From Fasciolopsis buskii (Eukaryota > Platyhelminthes > Trematoda > Plagiorchiida > Fasciolidae), in NCBI GenBank assembly GCA_008360955.1, contig LUCM01008726.1, positions 385,742-449,741 of the forward strand: a stretch of DNA of 64,000 bases, written 5' to 3'. The notes below the pieces were generated by a model. It was not told where the DNA came from. It made no database searches and saw only the letters and a list, made by a program, of their open reading frames with translations. The translations under genes were made by a program, and so were the position numbers. Of this stretch, positions 46,301-57,443 are shown in pieces. Each line of letters starts with the position of its first letter. Within the stretch, counting starts at the first letter, position 1.

Positions 46301-49300
46301 TCATCAATCTGTTACTGTTCTCTTGTAAACAAGGTATCCATCACCTGTTGTCTTTAACCTGAGAACATTAGCCATTCGACTTCATTTAATTAAGCGCTTT
46401 AGATTTGCAAATTATACAACAATGCCCCTGTCCTGCCCTGTTCCTTTCAGGGATTAATTGTCAGGGCATGGAAGCGTATTTTTATGCCTTTTAAATATCC
46501 TTCTCGATAGGATGGAATTTCAAAAGATCAGTGCATCCAAAATATAATTTCTTATCGCCACCCTGACTGAAAAACGGTTTTGGTGAGTGTTAGTAGCAAG
46601 AGATCACATGGTTCATGAAGTTAGTCATCATGTGATTTCGTCCTTCATCTCGCCACTAAGAAACCATGAAAGCAGTGAACATATATTTCACTCCTGTTAG
46701 GATCATCACGCTTAAACCTTTTGAGAGCACTAGCCAACCGGGGAAGCATAGTGTTCATGAGCAGTATTGGGTACAGGCCCAAACGAGCATCACTGGAAGT
46801 GCTCTGGCACCCCTATTAACCTTTTGACCAATTCGGTATCTTTAAAAGCTGAACTGAACTGAGCTACGCTGCAGTCCAAAAGATCAAAAGTTAATTAAGT
46901 CGGATCACAAATAAAACAGTAGTCATAAGCGACGCACGATAGGGGTGAGACTAAGATTCACTAGGCAAGGAAAGTCTAAGAAAAGATAGAGGACGAAAGT
47001 TTTGGGAAATGGAAATATTGATACCCTACAAATTGTAGATGTATATCCAAAACGAACATTAGCCACCAAAATATGATGTAGAATACATGGTCCAAAGATC
47101 CTTCGAAATCCCCAAACATCAACGCAAAACTTCAAGCTTTATCGAATACACCATACTTTTACAGGACGGCCAACTGTATTCACCAATCTGCGACACTGTA
47201 GACTAAATTCTTCAGTGAATTTCTCGTAACAACGCCACGACAGGCATTCCGGGATGGACTCCAGTCGACTTAATTTAATGTGCATTTAAGTGGGAGACTC
47301 AGGCGCTACGGGAAATATCATAAAATAATGATTTGCGTTTATTTCGTAGGTGGCACGAGGAGCTAGTTGTATAGAGTGGGAAATCCGCCTGCTCACCATG
47401 ATAATGTCTTAAATTAACCACCCATTTGCTCGGTTCTGACTAGGGTGTTATATACCAGACGGACATTAATACACCTTCCTGCGCTAAATAAAAATGAAGT
47501 TGACAATCGAATCCAATTCAAGTACATACGTGGTTTGGGAAATCGATGGCTTTATTCACACATCAGTTTACCAAACGCAAACATGCGGGTGAGACAGCTC
47601 TTCCGCATCTGAAGAATGGACACAACTCAGAAAGCCTTACGAAGTTTACTGATCCGTAAATCCCAAAGCCGAAATAAAAATACTCATATGCAAGGGTTAA
47701 CGTCTTAAAGTCTGCTTAACGCAGTTGTGAACTATTGCGGCTTCCTTCGGTCGGTTTTAGTTCAGTCTCACACCGATTAATTAAGCGGGAACGATCGATT
47801 GGCCTCTGGTTGTCATTCATTTGTCTTAATCGATTGGCTTAAACAGGTATTCGTGGGACGCATTGACCGATTAGCTACATCTCTCGGGGTCTTTGTCAAT
47901 TGGTTCTTCATTTCAAGCAATGTCCCCGTTCTCCTCTGAACGTGTCACGAAAACCAGACCGCTCTTCCGTATCAGGTTTATGGTGAGGGGTTGATTCACC
48001 ACCCTGCTTTCTGGCCTGCAGTCATTTCGAGTCTCTAGTCCGTGAAACACTCGCTTGAGTGCCGATGGGCTTGTCTGACTCCTGTACCCCAGATATAATC
48101 CGTCCACACCGCTGCCTAACTAATCCGACCAAAAACAAACGGCTTTACGCTTTTGGCACCAGCTTGCAGCTTCGCCTTGCAGTTAGGGTTTGGACTCACT
48201 GAATGGCAAAATCAAATTTTGCGATCATGGCGATCAGCGTTAACACTAGGTGATAATGTCAGTCACGGCCGGGCTTTTACCTTCATTGCTGAGTGCGCAG
48301 ATGACAACGTATTGCCATTGTGCATCAGTTCGTTGATCGATGAAATAATTGGCCTAATAGTTGGGCTTTGAGCTCAGCCGTACACCACCGAATGATTCAG
48401 GTAACGTTTGGGACCATACAGTGTTCGTGATTACGGACCCTGTAGGTAGGACGACAGTGCAGTGCTTCTGTGGATTTCAGTAGTGGATTGATCGCTGTTA
48501 TTCCAAAAAGAGTTACTCATTAATCAAATTTAATTTGATAGTACAGGAAAAGGAATAACTTAGTGAGGTTAGTGTGTTATTGGGTCACTCATATGAAAAC
48601 TTGTTATATATAATTGTCCCTCGGAGCCTGTCGAATTTACTACTCCTAATGAACACTCACCTCTCTATGATCTAGTGTATAAAACGAAAGCTTTGGCTCC
48701 CCATATGAAGTATGGAATTTAACCTGTTTTATCGCTACTATCATGTCATTCAAATTCATCCTGCTCATTTGGCCATGTATCGACCTTTTCCAGTTCTTTA
48801 CAAGCAGGCTTTCCGGAGCAGTACGGTATGTGTTGTTTGCTTAATACTAAAATGTAATCAACATAGTATTCCACCTTATTATCTGAATCACTCCGAGGAA
48901 TCCGCAAACTCTAGAGCTACGATTATCGTCACTGCTGAAGTAATTGTCGAGTTGATAATAAAACTGAAGCCACATTGCATAACATGGAAATTGGGAAGCG
49001 AAAACAGGTGCTCCTATCGATGATCGTAAAAGTCTTGGAGGATGAGATTAATCTGTTTCGTCAGCGGTGTCCGATGGGACCCTAAAAGAGTTGGGACTGA
49101 CATTGTTTTCGATGAAACAGCTGCATACACTTTCACCGTCTGGCTGTCTTTGGTTTAGTGGATAACATTTTGACAATATCTGCTGTTCGGAAGTAAAACT
49201 GACTAAGTTTTGGCATCACTTTATGCAGGTATCTTTGTGCAACTGCTCTAGTTTTACATGTTACCTCTGTTACCTTTGAGGCACTTCTATGTCATACTGC

Positions 49301-50198
49301 GCTTATCGCCTGGTACGCTTCCGAAGTGGTTTGTCACTCTTCGTAACCAATACTGCTTCCGTATCACCATAGATGCGATAAATTTCTCGCGTCTATCTTT
49401 CCAAATAAGTCTTATGTAGGCGATCAGCTCGGAGGATTTCGTCACTCGCAGAGCCCAGTAAGAGACAAATTTGGAGTTCACGGTCTAGCCTCCCCCGTCT
49501 AAACACCCGCCGTTATGCATTGGCGATTTGCCAACTTGAAGTCTATTCCTTGTTGTAATTGTCTCTCTGCTCTGTCCATTTGACATTTACACGTGGAGTG
49601 ATAAAGCCACTTTAATTTGGCCCAAAGACGATGATTTTCCTGAAAGTCACGTGCTTCGAAACACGCTGTTAAGAACTGGCGCACAGGGACTGAGTCTAAA
49701 GAACCAATTAGTAGGCCACTGGGAGAAGCCGCGACCTCTCAGCCAGTTGTGCGTTCGCGTCAGGTGGTTAAGGTTAAGCATAATGACAACACCTCCGTCA
49801 GATTGTTGAACGGCGTTATGCTAATCGTTTTGGGAGTTATATGCCGTACAAATTAAACGAAACTCTTGTGATTTCGGCGTGCTTTTGGCGAACTCCAGGT
49901 TAGCCAGCTCGGTACCCAGATAACAAATCCTTTATCTTTTATCTTTTAAGTCCTTTGTTAATGAAATAACAGTGTACATGCTGTCTCAACTTTCATCGAG
50001 CTGATTTCCTTGCTTTTCATTCCTGATACACAGCGTCGGTCATTTCTACTGGGGTTAGAAGACATGTTTCATGAATAAACAGCCAATAAACCAGTCACAG
50101 ATCGAATATGGTCAGGCCGAATTACGGTGCCGTCGGCTTGTGTATGTTAAACTCCAAATTGATCTTAAGGTTTCAATTCTGAATGAGTCTTTTTCTAG
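43343..50198 (+). other. Gene A intron 1 (inferred)
   Basis: GTGAGT at the left end and TCTTTTTCTAG at the right. It contains a SINE fragment (46622-46712). The rest shows open frames without support. Confidence 0.5.
46622..46712 (-). repeat. tRNA-derived SINE, diverged 3' portion
   Basis: Minus-strand match to the SINE of 3728-4521: ATCATGTGAT, CTCGCCACTAAGAAACCATG, AAGCAGTG, TTTCACTCCTGTTAGGATCATCA. More diverged than the other copies. Confidence 0.75.
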
Positions 50199-50283
50199 TC
50201 GACTTGAAGTTCTGTTTACAAGCGTGGAGACAAAGAACGAAGATTACATGTATGTATGCTTCCGTCGGAACCATCAGGAATGG
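50199..50283 (+). CDS. Unidentified gene A, internal exon
   Basis: An 85-base exon between TCTTTTTCTAG and a perfect GTAAGT donor (50284). One base completes the codon left open by 43171-43342, and the exon ends in phase 0. It encodes RLEVLFTSVETKNEDY and MYVCFRRNHQEW. No family recognised. The same frame is open further left, so a larger exon cannot be excluded, but the acceptor at 50197-50198 is the best site. Confidence 0.6.
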
Positions 50284-53200
50284 GTAAGTAACGATGCCCC
50301 GAAAAAAGTCAAGTATGATTTGCATTTTTAAGCCAAGCTCTACTCGATGCGCAAATAGTTTGGAACTCGCAGTCTCCAGGCCTAATGTGTGGATAACAAA
50401 TGCAGTGCATCGAAAATCAAACTGATAACCTCAACGTATTTGCTTCCGGAAGTCATGATGGCTTTCTGTACTTAAGGAACCCTGCAGTATGATGAGACAG
50501 CGCTCTTCCAGGTAACAAGAAGGATCGCAAAAGTTCACATCACCAACATAAAATGAAAATAGAAGTTCATTCAGCCGAGGTTTGCTCAGTGAATTATTGC
50601 GTAAAGGTATCATAATGATATCAAACGAAAAGTAAATACGATCAGATCCCAATGTGAACAGTTATTGGCCGCGGTATTATTCAAAACCCCGTAGTTAACT
50701 CACCCCACGTATTTCTATCGTGAGTGTTTTTACATTTCAACTTTGAGGCCAGATCGAGCGGTGCCTGGACATTTCACTTGAGGATAACCAATTACCCATC
50801 AAAGATCCCATGACATTTCGGGCTTCATTGAATAGCCCAGTGCTGCACATCCATATGGGTCAAATCGAATAAGAGAGAAATAAAACAGATTATATATTGG
50901 TTCAGATTGCGTGGACTTAATGAACGGCGGATAAGTGGTTAAGCCAAGTGGGGCTTTGTTTCCGAATGCGACCAGCCGAGAGTCTGGCGGTACGGCTACT
51001 ACAGTTTGTGCCATAGGTGCAAACGAATCAGCAAATGCAAATTCAGGTCGTGTCTACCAAAGGCTTGTCTTTGATCTTCAATAAAAAACCTGGTCCAGGG
51101 ATTAAAGTAAGATCAAAATCAACAGAGCAACAGACGTGTATCACATTGCATTCACTTAGCTTCTTGATAAGTTTGGCATGTGGGTTTCCTTTCAGCGGAA
51201 ACAGCATAAATGCCAGGTGATTTCCGTTGGTTTACTGGTATCTTCATATAATGATGAATAATCCTGACAGAATATCCGCTTGTTGCCACTGTTTGTTTGT
51301 TTTTAGCTGACTCGTCGTCGATCGCCTTTAGAGAGAATATTCTTATGATTCTGTTAGCTATATATATCGCATCATAACTTTCTTACGATTCTTTGGGTGA
51401 AAGTGCAATAATTTGCTTATTTTTCTCTTCATATGGTTTTCTATGAATCAGATCGACGAGGTGCGGGTACGTTCGGAAATGATAGTCAGTCTATGGATTC
51501 CATTTCTGATGTGAACTGGTTGTCTTGTTGGAATGACTAAACAGGTATGTAGAACATTCGGAGTCAGTTACCATGTGTATATTATCTTTCACCTAAAGCT
51601 GATAAAGGATATGTCCGCTTTTATGGTTAGATAAAATCCCTGTTTCTAGTTCTATCGTAAGTACGACAGTCAGTAGGGGATCAAAAGCAGAACCCTTCTC
51701 GATGCCATCGTTCTGACGGTACCAAACCGTACTTAACAAAGTAAGATGGCTCCGTGGATTTAATTCAATAGATCCTTCTCTTCCTCCGCGCATCACGTAT
51801 GCATAGAGCATTAGGTTCAATCTAAGGCTCAACGCATTCATAAACGAGACGTTCACCGTGACAGCATGGCATAGCACCATCAGTGTTCTTTTTTACCTGA
51901 GAGCAATGTGCTAATCCATTTTAAATTTTACTTGATGCTATACAAAGATAGAAAATTTCGGTTCATTATGACCTCCGTTGCTCCGTTCTCTGGAGATATG
52001 AGCACGTGTACAACATCGGTTGCCTCAGTATACCGGCAAAATGTTCGCTAGAAAAAAGCGCACACAGCCGATCGCAACAATGACCTTACGTAGAAAGCCA
52101 ATAAAACTCACTAAGTATAAGTCAGCTGTCAATGTTTCATCGAATTGAGTTTGCTAATTAACCGTCTTCCGGAATCTCTAGGTTCCAATCTCGGCCTTGG
52201 TCACCTGAATGACCCTTAGTTTCGAGTGGTGCCTCATCCGAACCTAATCCACTGGCCATTTAAAACAGCTTTCATCGTTAAAACTTGGTCTATTTTGACA
52301 AAGTGCAGATTACTTTCACCAGTATGGAAACGCCGAATCGCACATTAAGAAGTGACAAAGAACTTTACCATACGAGTATGCCGTTTACTAAGCGGAACCG
52401 TTTGGCAAATGCTACTAAAAGTCCTCAGCGAAATCAATAACAAACGGCTAATTGGAAACATGGACCAATGACGACAGTGGTGAAATTTCAAAGAAAATTT
52501 CTCATTTCAATTTGTTCATTTCGGATAATTGAATCATCCGGCCGACTTTTCCAAAATTGGGAACCCCACTTAACTTTTCTTTGGTTCGATGCACTCCGAT
52601 TCGATTTGTGGACGATAACACGTCACTGTTACAGAACTACAATTAGTCTTTCAGTCCTCCTAATGTCGTCTAATTCAACAGCTTTGTAAATCTCCAGTGA
52701 TGTTATTTTTGTCTTGTGGAACAGGTCCGCACAATTGTCGCCAAACCCGTCGTGTTGAGGAATATGTCAGCCGTTTTCATTCCAAGTGGTGCAGGCCAGA
52801 TTCTCTGTTTTGATAGTCTTTCTTGACTTTAGAACAACACAGAAACATTCGGCAGCCTCGAACCAGTGCTGTTTTCTTATGCTTTGGACTTCATAGGTGT
52901 TCTGAATTTTCATACACTAGTATTTCTGATTAGGTCTATTAATTAATAGTTCCACCTTAGCATACGCGAACGATCAATCGCACAAAGATTGTTCAGTGAT
53001 GCAAACAGTTTGGGAAACTCACTCGTGATAAAAACAACAATTCAATTGAACAGTGTTTTCTTGGAGATGCCGCTGCGTCACATTTGGTTTATTTTAATTT
53101 AGGAAATCGGGACTATACATTTGCTCGCCTACTCGGAATAACTGTCTACTTCGTTGGGCCTGGACAATAGATTTTACAGTCTAGAGTTTTATTTTCTTGT

Positions 53201-54339
53201 ATGACAATGATTTACCTTAAGTTTTCACTATGATTCGATTATTCAAAATTCCGAAAAATCGTTGTTTCACTAAAGTTGTATTTAGGTTTGGCAAACCGAA
53301 ATAGTCTGCTACTCCTCCTTGCGATCATTCAACTGACATTCAATGTGGTCCATTTGTAGCTTTGGGGCAAAAATATCCGACCGAAATTTGTGATACTAAG
53401 TTTTCATCTTACTGTTTGTTCATAATCTTCAAGCTTGACTCATTACTAGTTTCCGGATGTATCAGACGTGGTGCTTTTTATCCAATTGTATAATCTAGTT
53501 GACTGCCTCTTTCCCTCTGTCTGTCCTAGTTTGTTCCGCGGAAATCATTTTCACCAACAAATAATTTGCCTCGCCGATGATTTAGTCGCTGTGACTTTCC
53601 GGTTCCGTTGGGGGCTATTCGCACGCGGCCTACGCACACCAATTGCTCATAGTCTCACTCAAGACCCCACCCATGTGACCACTGCCGTGACGCTTGTCTC
53701 TCTGGTCATGCAATGAACGATCGCCTTATTCCGCGGACTGTTACTAGTCTTACAGCAAAAACCCGATCAATTAGCTGGTGGTTTTCTTGTTGGCACTGGG
53801 CCATACAACCTGCGCGAGATGACGACAACAAACGTATAGAGCATACCCCCTTATGAATAAGATAACTTGCTCATTCGAGTGAACAATCAGATATCTACGA
53901 ATCATCAAAGGGGCATTCGATAATTTTTCAGTTGTCTTTAACCACCTGCAAACCACATCCTTTGTAGCATTTCTGATGTTTCGTTGTTTCAGTTTATTTC
54001 CATTGCTTCAGTTTCTCGAACCTGAAAAAGGAGGCTAAGTCATTGTCATCGCCAGGGTGTATTTACTCGTTATGACGTGCCATCGTGTAAAATGGAGCAT
54101 ATGATAAAGCAGAGTTTGCGCGTTACACCGTCAGAGCTCGAGGCACCAGTCAGTCCAAGCACGTGGCCTGGAGACCGATGACTTATGTGACGAACGACCT
54201 CTACATGTTCAGTCAGTTAAACTGATCCAAAAACAGATTTCATCAATTCAGTTTGTTGGAAGACGCATGAACCCCTGGGAATATATGTTGGCTAACGTTT
54301 TCGCACTTGCTAATTTTGTTAAAAGCACTTGTTCTCCAG
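50284..54339 (+). other. Gene A intron 2 (inferred)
   Basis: GTAAGT to CACTTGTTCTCCAG. A further strong acceptor with a short open frame at 51452-51536 (RRGAGTFGNDSQSMDS..., stop TAA) might be an alternative terminal exon, but its phase does not match the exon at 50199. Confidence 0.5.
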
Positions 54340-54540
54340 GTTCTTCGTTGCTTCGGTTGGCAGTGCCTAACCCACGTAGAAAAGGCCAGTGCTCACAGTT
54401 GTAATCCCGATATTAGATTCTCGGTCCATTCACACCTCTGCCATATTAAAATTTTTGGGAACAGCCTAAAGTCGGTATCCAAGTATGCAGATGAATCGAT
54501 TGAAGAGTATTGGCTGAACATGAGTGACGAACGGGAATAA
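54340..54540 (+). CDS. Unidentified gene A, terminal exon
   Basis: Starts in phase 0 after ...GTTCTCCAG, matching the phase 0 end of the exon at 50199-50283. It encodes 66 residues (VLRCFGWQCLTHVEKASAHS ... ESIEEYWLNMSDERE) and stops with TAA at 54538-54540. An AATAAA lies 39 bases after the stop, the expected spacing. The protein end is acidic and Cys/His-containing in the middle (C4, C9, H12, H19, C21, H30, H32, C34, H35), but I recognise no zinc-binding fold. It converges on gene B, whose last exon begins about 440 bases to the right on the other strand. Confidence 0.65.
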   Translation, partial: VLRCFGWQCLTHVEKASAHSCNPDIRFSVHSHLCHIKIFGNSLKSVSKYADESIEEYWLNMSDERE

Positions 54541-54578
54541 TCGTTAAATTGGTCATGTATTTCCGGGAGCCTTTGTCC

Positions 54579-54584
54579 AATAAA
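54579..54584 (+). promoter_or_regulatory. Poly(A) signal AATAAA of gene A
   Basis: Canonical hexamer 39 bases after the gene A stop codon. Confidence 0.6.
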
Positions 54585-54950
54585 GTACATAATATTGATT
54601 ACATGAATTTGTATTCACATACATTTATGCCAGAGTACCCTGCACAGATGACATCATCATTTCTACCCGCTTGGCTGTCTGAGTTCAGTTCAGCCCATAC
54701 AACAACTAACCCCGCAAGAACGTGCTCCTGTTTTTGGTTGATACATCAACAGCATCGAATGATAATGAAAGAAAAGTCAAAGGAACACTAACTATAATCC
54801 TAATTTAGAAAAAATGATTAGATTAATTCATTTTTCTCTGAACTGATGAGCGATGATCATTTGATGCGTCAAGTCATCCGATATAGTGATATTTCATAAT
54901 TTCACTAATAGCCCATCGGTCGCTAAAATATTCCACGAAGGTCTGTGTAT

Positions 54951-54956
54951 TTTATT
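54951..54956 (-). promoter_or_regulatory. Poly(A) signal AATAAA of gene B
   Basis: TTTATT on the plus strand, reading AATAAA on the minus strand, about 22 bases after the gene B stop. Confidence 0.6.
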
Positions 54957-54977
54957 CTGGATAGTGTGCTAAATCAA

Positions 54978-55210
54978 TCAAGACAGCGAAAAATTTCGTC
55001 GCCAATCGTTACGTCTTTTTTCATATGTGCTCAGAAACACATAGATAGATATTAATCGTGTACCAAAGCCGAACTGTCTGTTCTGTGTGCTACCATACAG
55101 TTCACTGTGATTTTTTTGATTTTCACCAGTTTCTGGCTCCTCATTTAATCGGTCACTAACATTAACACTGCGAATTGACGAGGACATTACTTCCAATGGA
55201 ATTAGATTAT
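54978..55210 (-). CDS. Unidentified gene B, terminal exon
   Basis: Minus strand: strong acceptor (ACTATTTCTCCTGCTATGGGCAG), then two bases AT that complete the codon left by G at the end of 56408-56543, then 76 residues and TGA at 54980-54978. It encodes NLIPLEVMSSSIRSVNVSD, LNEEPETGENQKN, QNRQFGFGTRLISIYVF and a basic end, YEKRRNDWRRNFSLS. The AATAAA at 54956-54951 follows closely. I recognise no domain. Total length, phase and poly(A) signal support a real gene end. Confidence 0.65.
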
Positions 55211-56407
55211 CTGCCCATAGCAGGAGAAATAGTACGACTGGTATCAAGTTCAGAATGCCACAGCGTATGTGCACGATATTGTTTCATGTAAGTTGTCAAT
55301 AGTGTCACATTCCAAATCACTGTCACTGGCAAGTGTGTGAATTTTCCATTAGCGATCAGCGGATCGGAACCCCCGGTTTATTTGTAAGCTCATTTAGCTT
55401 TCATCCTCCCCATCGTCTGGCACATTTGCCATCGTTACTTTTATTTGCGAACACCCTGTTCCACTAATTTTCACAATTTTGGAAGATGATTACTTCCATA
55501 TTCGTCTCAATACGATTATACTAAACAAATCATTGCTCGCTGTAGTAAGAAAAAACGAGGCGTTTTCATTCTAATTTCATCATTTTGCAAGACGAAAATA
55601 ATCGTACTCAAGACCGTGGGGAGCTCTCTAAGACCTGTTCAAGTTACGCATTCACCGTGCAATGGAGTGCCTTTCTCCCTCTAGTAAACATATTGAATAA
55701 AATAGTGGGTACTGTTTGAGCTACTAACGCTACCAGTGAGTTTACTTCGAGTGGGGAGTTTTGTGGAAGCAATCTTCAGCGCACTAGAAAAAGCAGTGAG
55801 GGACACAGCCCAGGCTAAACTTCTGCGCATCATTCCAAAAGGTGCCAGCCCAGTAAATTGGATGAACGGACCCTGTGTCAGATAAAGAGGCTTGGACCGC
55901 TGACCTCTTTTAACTCAGTGAACATCCGACCTGCTATATGAGGTAATTCTTATTCGGTTTTTAAATGCATCCTGGCTAAAAGGACTAGGCTGTTAAGACT
56001 GCACCATCAATATTGCGCTAACGAAATGGTATCAAAGACAAAGTATAGTTAGTTACCTGGACATAAAATGTATACATCTCTGAATTCTAATGTCGCAGCT
56101 ATCTCTGAGACCAAATGTGAAAACTTAACATTAATTATGACTGTTGAACTTTATTGATCCCTTTTGGATTTGTTGTGAAACCCAGGTCACTTGAAATAGA
56201 AAACATTGCCCAACCACATGAAAATAGAATGGGATTCTGTTAGGTGCATTCGAATGGGAGCCATTTGATGATTTTACTGGTTCAGGTAAATTCACGTGCT
56301 TTGTTTCTCCAGCTAAGGCACCAATGATTTATTTTTAAGTACTCCCTTTCGGATGCCATACACGAGCGTGATCCTCACCAACGGACCTTATACGAGAAAT
56401 GCATTAC
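55211..56407 (-). other. Gene B intron (inferred), 1.2 kb
   Basis: Minus strand GTAATG to GGGCAG. No repeat recognised inside. Confidence 0.55.
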
Positions 56408-56543
56408 CTGCTGGAAAAATACGACGATATTTAGACGTGGGTTTGGATACCAAGGTGGACGACGAACACGCGCAATTCGGGCACATAAATGGTGTCCACT
56501 CTGTTTGCTTACTTCTGGTGCCTCGAATTAAATCGTTTTTCAA
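56408..56543 (-). CDS. Unidentified gene B, internal exon with CPNCAC motif
   Basis: Minus strand: acceptor ACTTTTGTTATCATTCAG, then a 136-base frame in phase 0 encoding LKNDLIRGTRSKQTEWTPF, MCPNCACSSSTLVSKPTSK and YRRIFPA, ending with one base G before GTAATG. The CPNCAC cluster could bind metal or form disulphides, but one cluster alone is not diagnostic. The phase fits the terminal exon exactly. Upstream exons should lie to the right on the minus strand; I could not place them with confidence. Confidence 0.65.
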
Positions 56544-57204
56544 CTGAATGATAACAAAAGTTAGTACCCAAAAGTGTAGCACTTCACTAAGGAACCCGAT
56601 GTTCGATATCCGATTGTTAGTTCAGCACAATAGGGAATAGTCTCACTTAACCCATAAGGAGTTCTGGTACATAAGAGACGCGTGTCCAAGCGATCTATAG
56701 AAAGTTACTGCGGTAGCAATCCGATTTACGGGACGAATCCAGCTAGAATGAATGGGTTGTTATTCATGATTTTTCCGTCATCCACTGAGAATATCGATTA
56801 CGGTACTGAAAAAGAACAAAAGCAGAGAAAAAGCTTGGATGGATGCACAATCCGCATCCTGAATAACCCGTGTGGGAATGACTCCTCAGTTAGCTCTTTG
56901 ATTATTTGTCTGGAAGTCTTACATAACGTCATTTTCCTTTAAATTATCAGAAGAAGTTAGACCCTGTTTTACAATTGTAAATTTTTTTTATTTGGCGTCG
57001 GCTTTCAAGAAGGAACTCTTGGAAGAGACTTTTAACTACACAAGATGTCATATTTCTGACTTTTGTGGGTGGAATAACCTCGGTGCTGTCGGCTATCTGC
57101 TCGATGTAGTTGTTGATGTGTGCAGAACTTCAAACGTCAGTAAGTAAACCTTTCACTCAAATATCTATAGCCGTTATTGTTAATATATATATATATATAT
57201 ATAT
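56544..57204. other. Coding-like stretch of uncertain strand, then (TA)n
   Basis: The segment 57001-57140 is open and codon-like on both strands. Minus reads NNYIEQIADSTEVIPPTKV and SLFQEFLLESRRQIKK. Plus reads KELLEETFNYTRCHISDF up to a perfect GTAAGT donor. Near 56800 the minus strand has a very strong acceptor (TTTTTCTCTGCTTTTGTTCTTTTTCAG) followed by only a short open frame. A (TA)n tract occupies 57182-57204. Confidence 0.35.
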
Positions 57205-57362
57205 GCCTTAGAGGTTAGAAGGCATACACTGAGTTATAACGTTTACTGTAACTTTTCGACCCAAACTTGGACTCGTTGTCAAACGTGAATGAGTGATTAA
57301 ATGGGATCGCTCGTTCCGTTCGTTTTGGTGCACTGTCCGTTTGTTTGTCTCTATTCTGCATA
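57205..57362 (-). repeat. Penelope-like terminal repeat, left (downstream of ORF)
   Basis: GAAGGCATACACTGAGTTATAACG, CTTTTCGACCCAAACTTGGACTCG, TTGTCAAACGTGAATGAGTGATT, ATGGGATCGCTCGTTCCGTTCG, TGCACTGTCCGT, TTTGTCTCT. Same orientation as the right copy, with scattered substitutions. Confidence 0.88.
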
Positions 57363-57443
57363 GGGGTCTTGTTAAGGTGACGTAATGTTTATCCGTCTCG
57401 ACATGCCGACTTATCGAGTTACTCGAATGCAGGGCTTCAGTAA

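Noticed and set aside
54978..55274. Secreted or neuropeptide precursor (hydrophobic start, QFGFG near the end)
   Set aside because: The apparent hydrophobic N-terminus has no ATG and lies in the intron upstream of a strong acceptor; no dibasic cleavage sites flank QFGFG.
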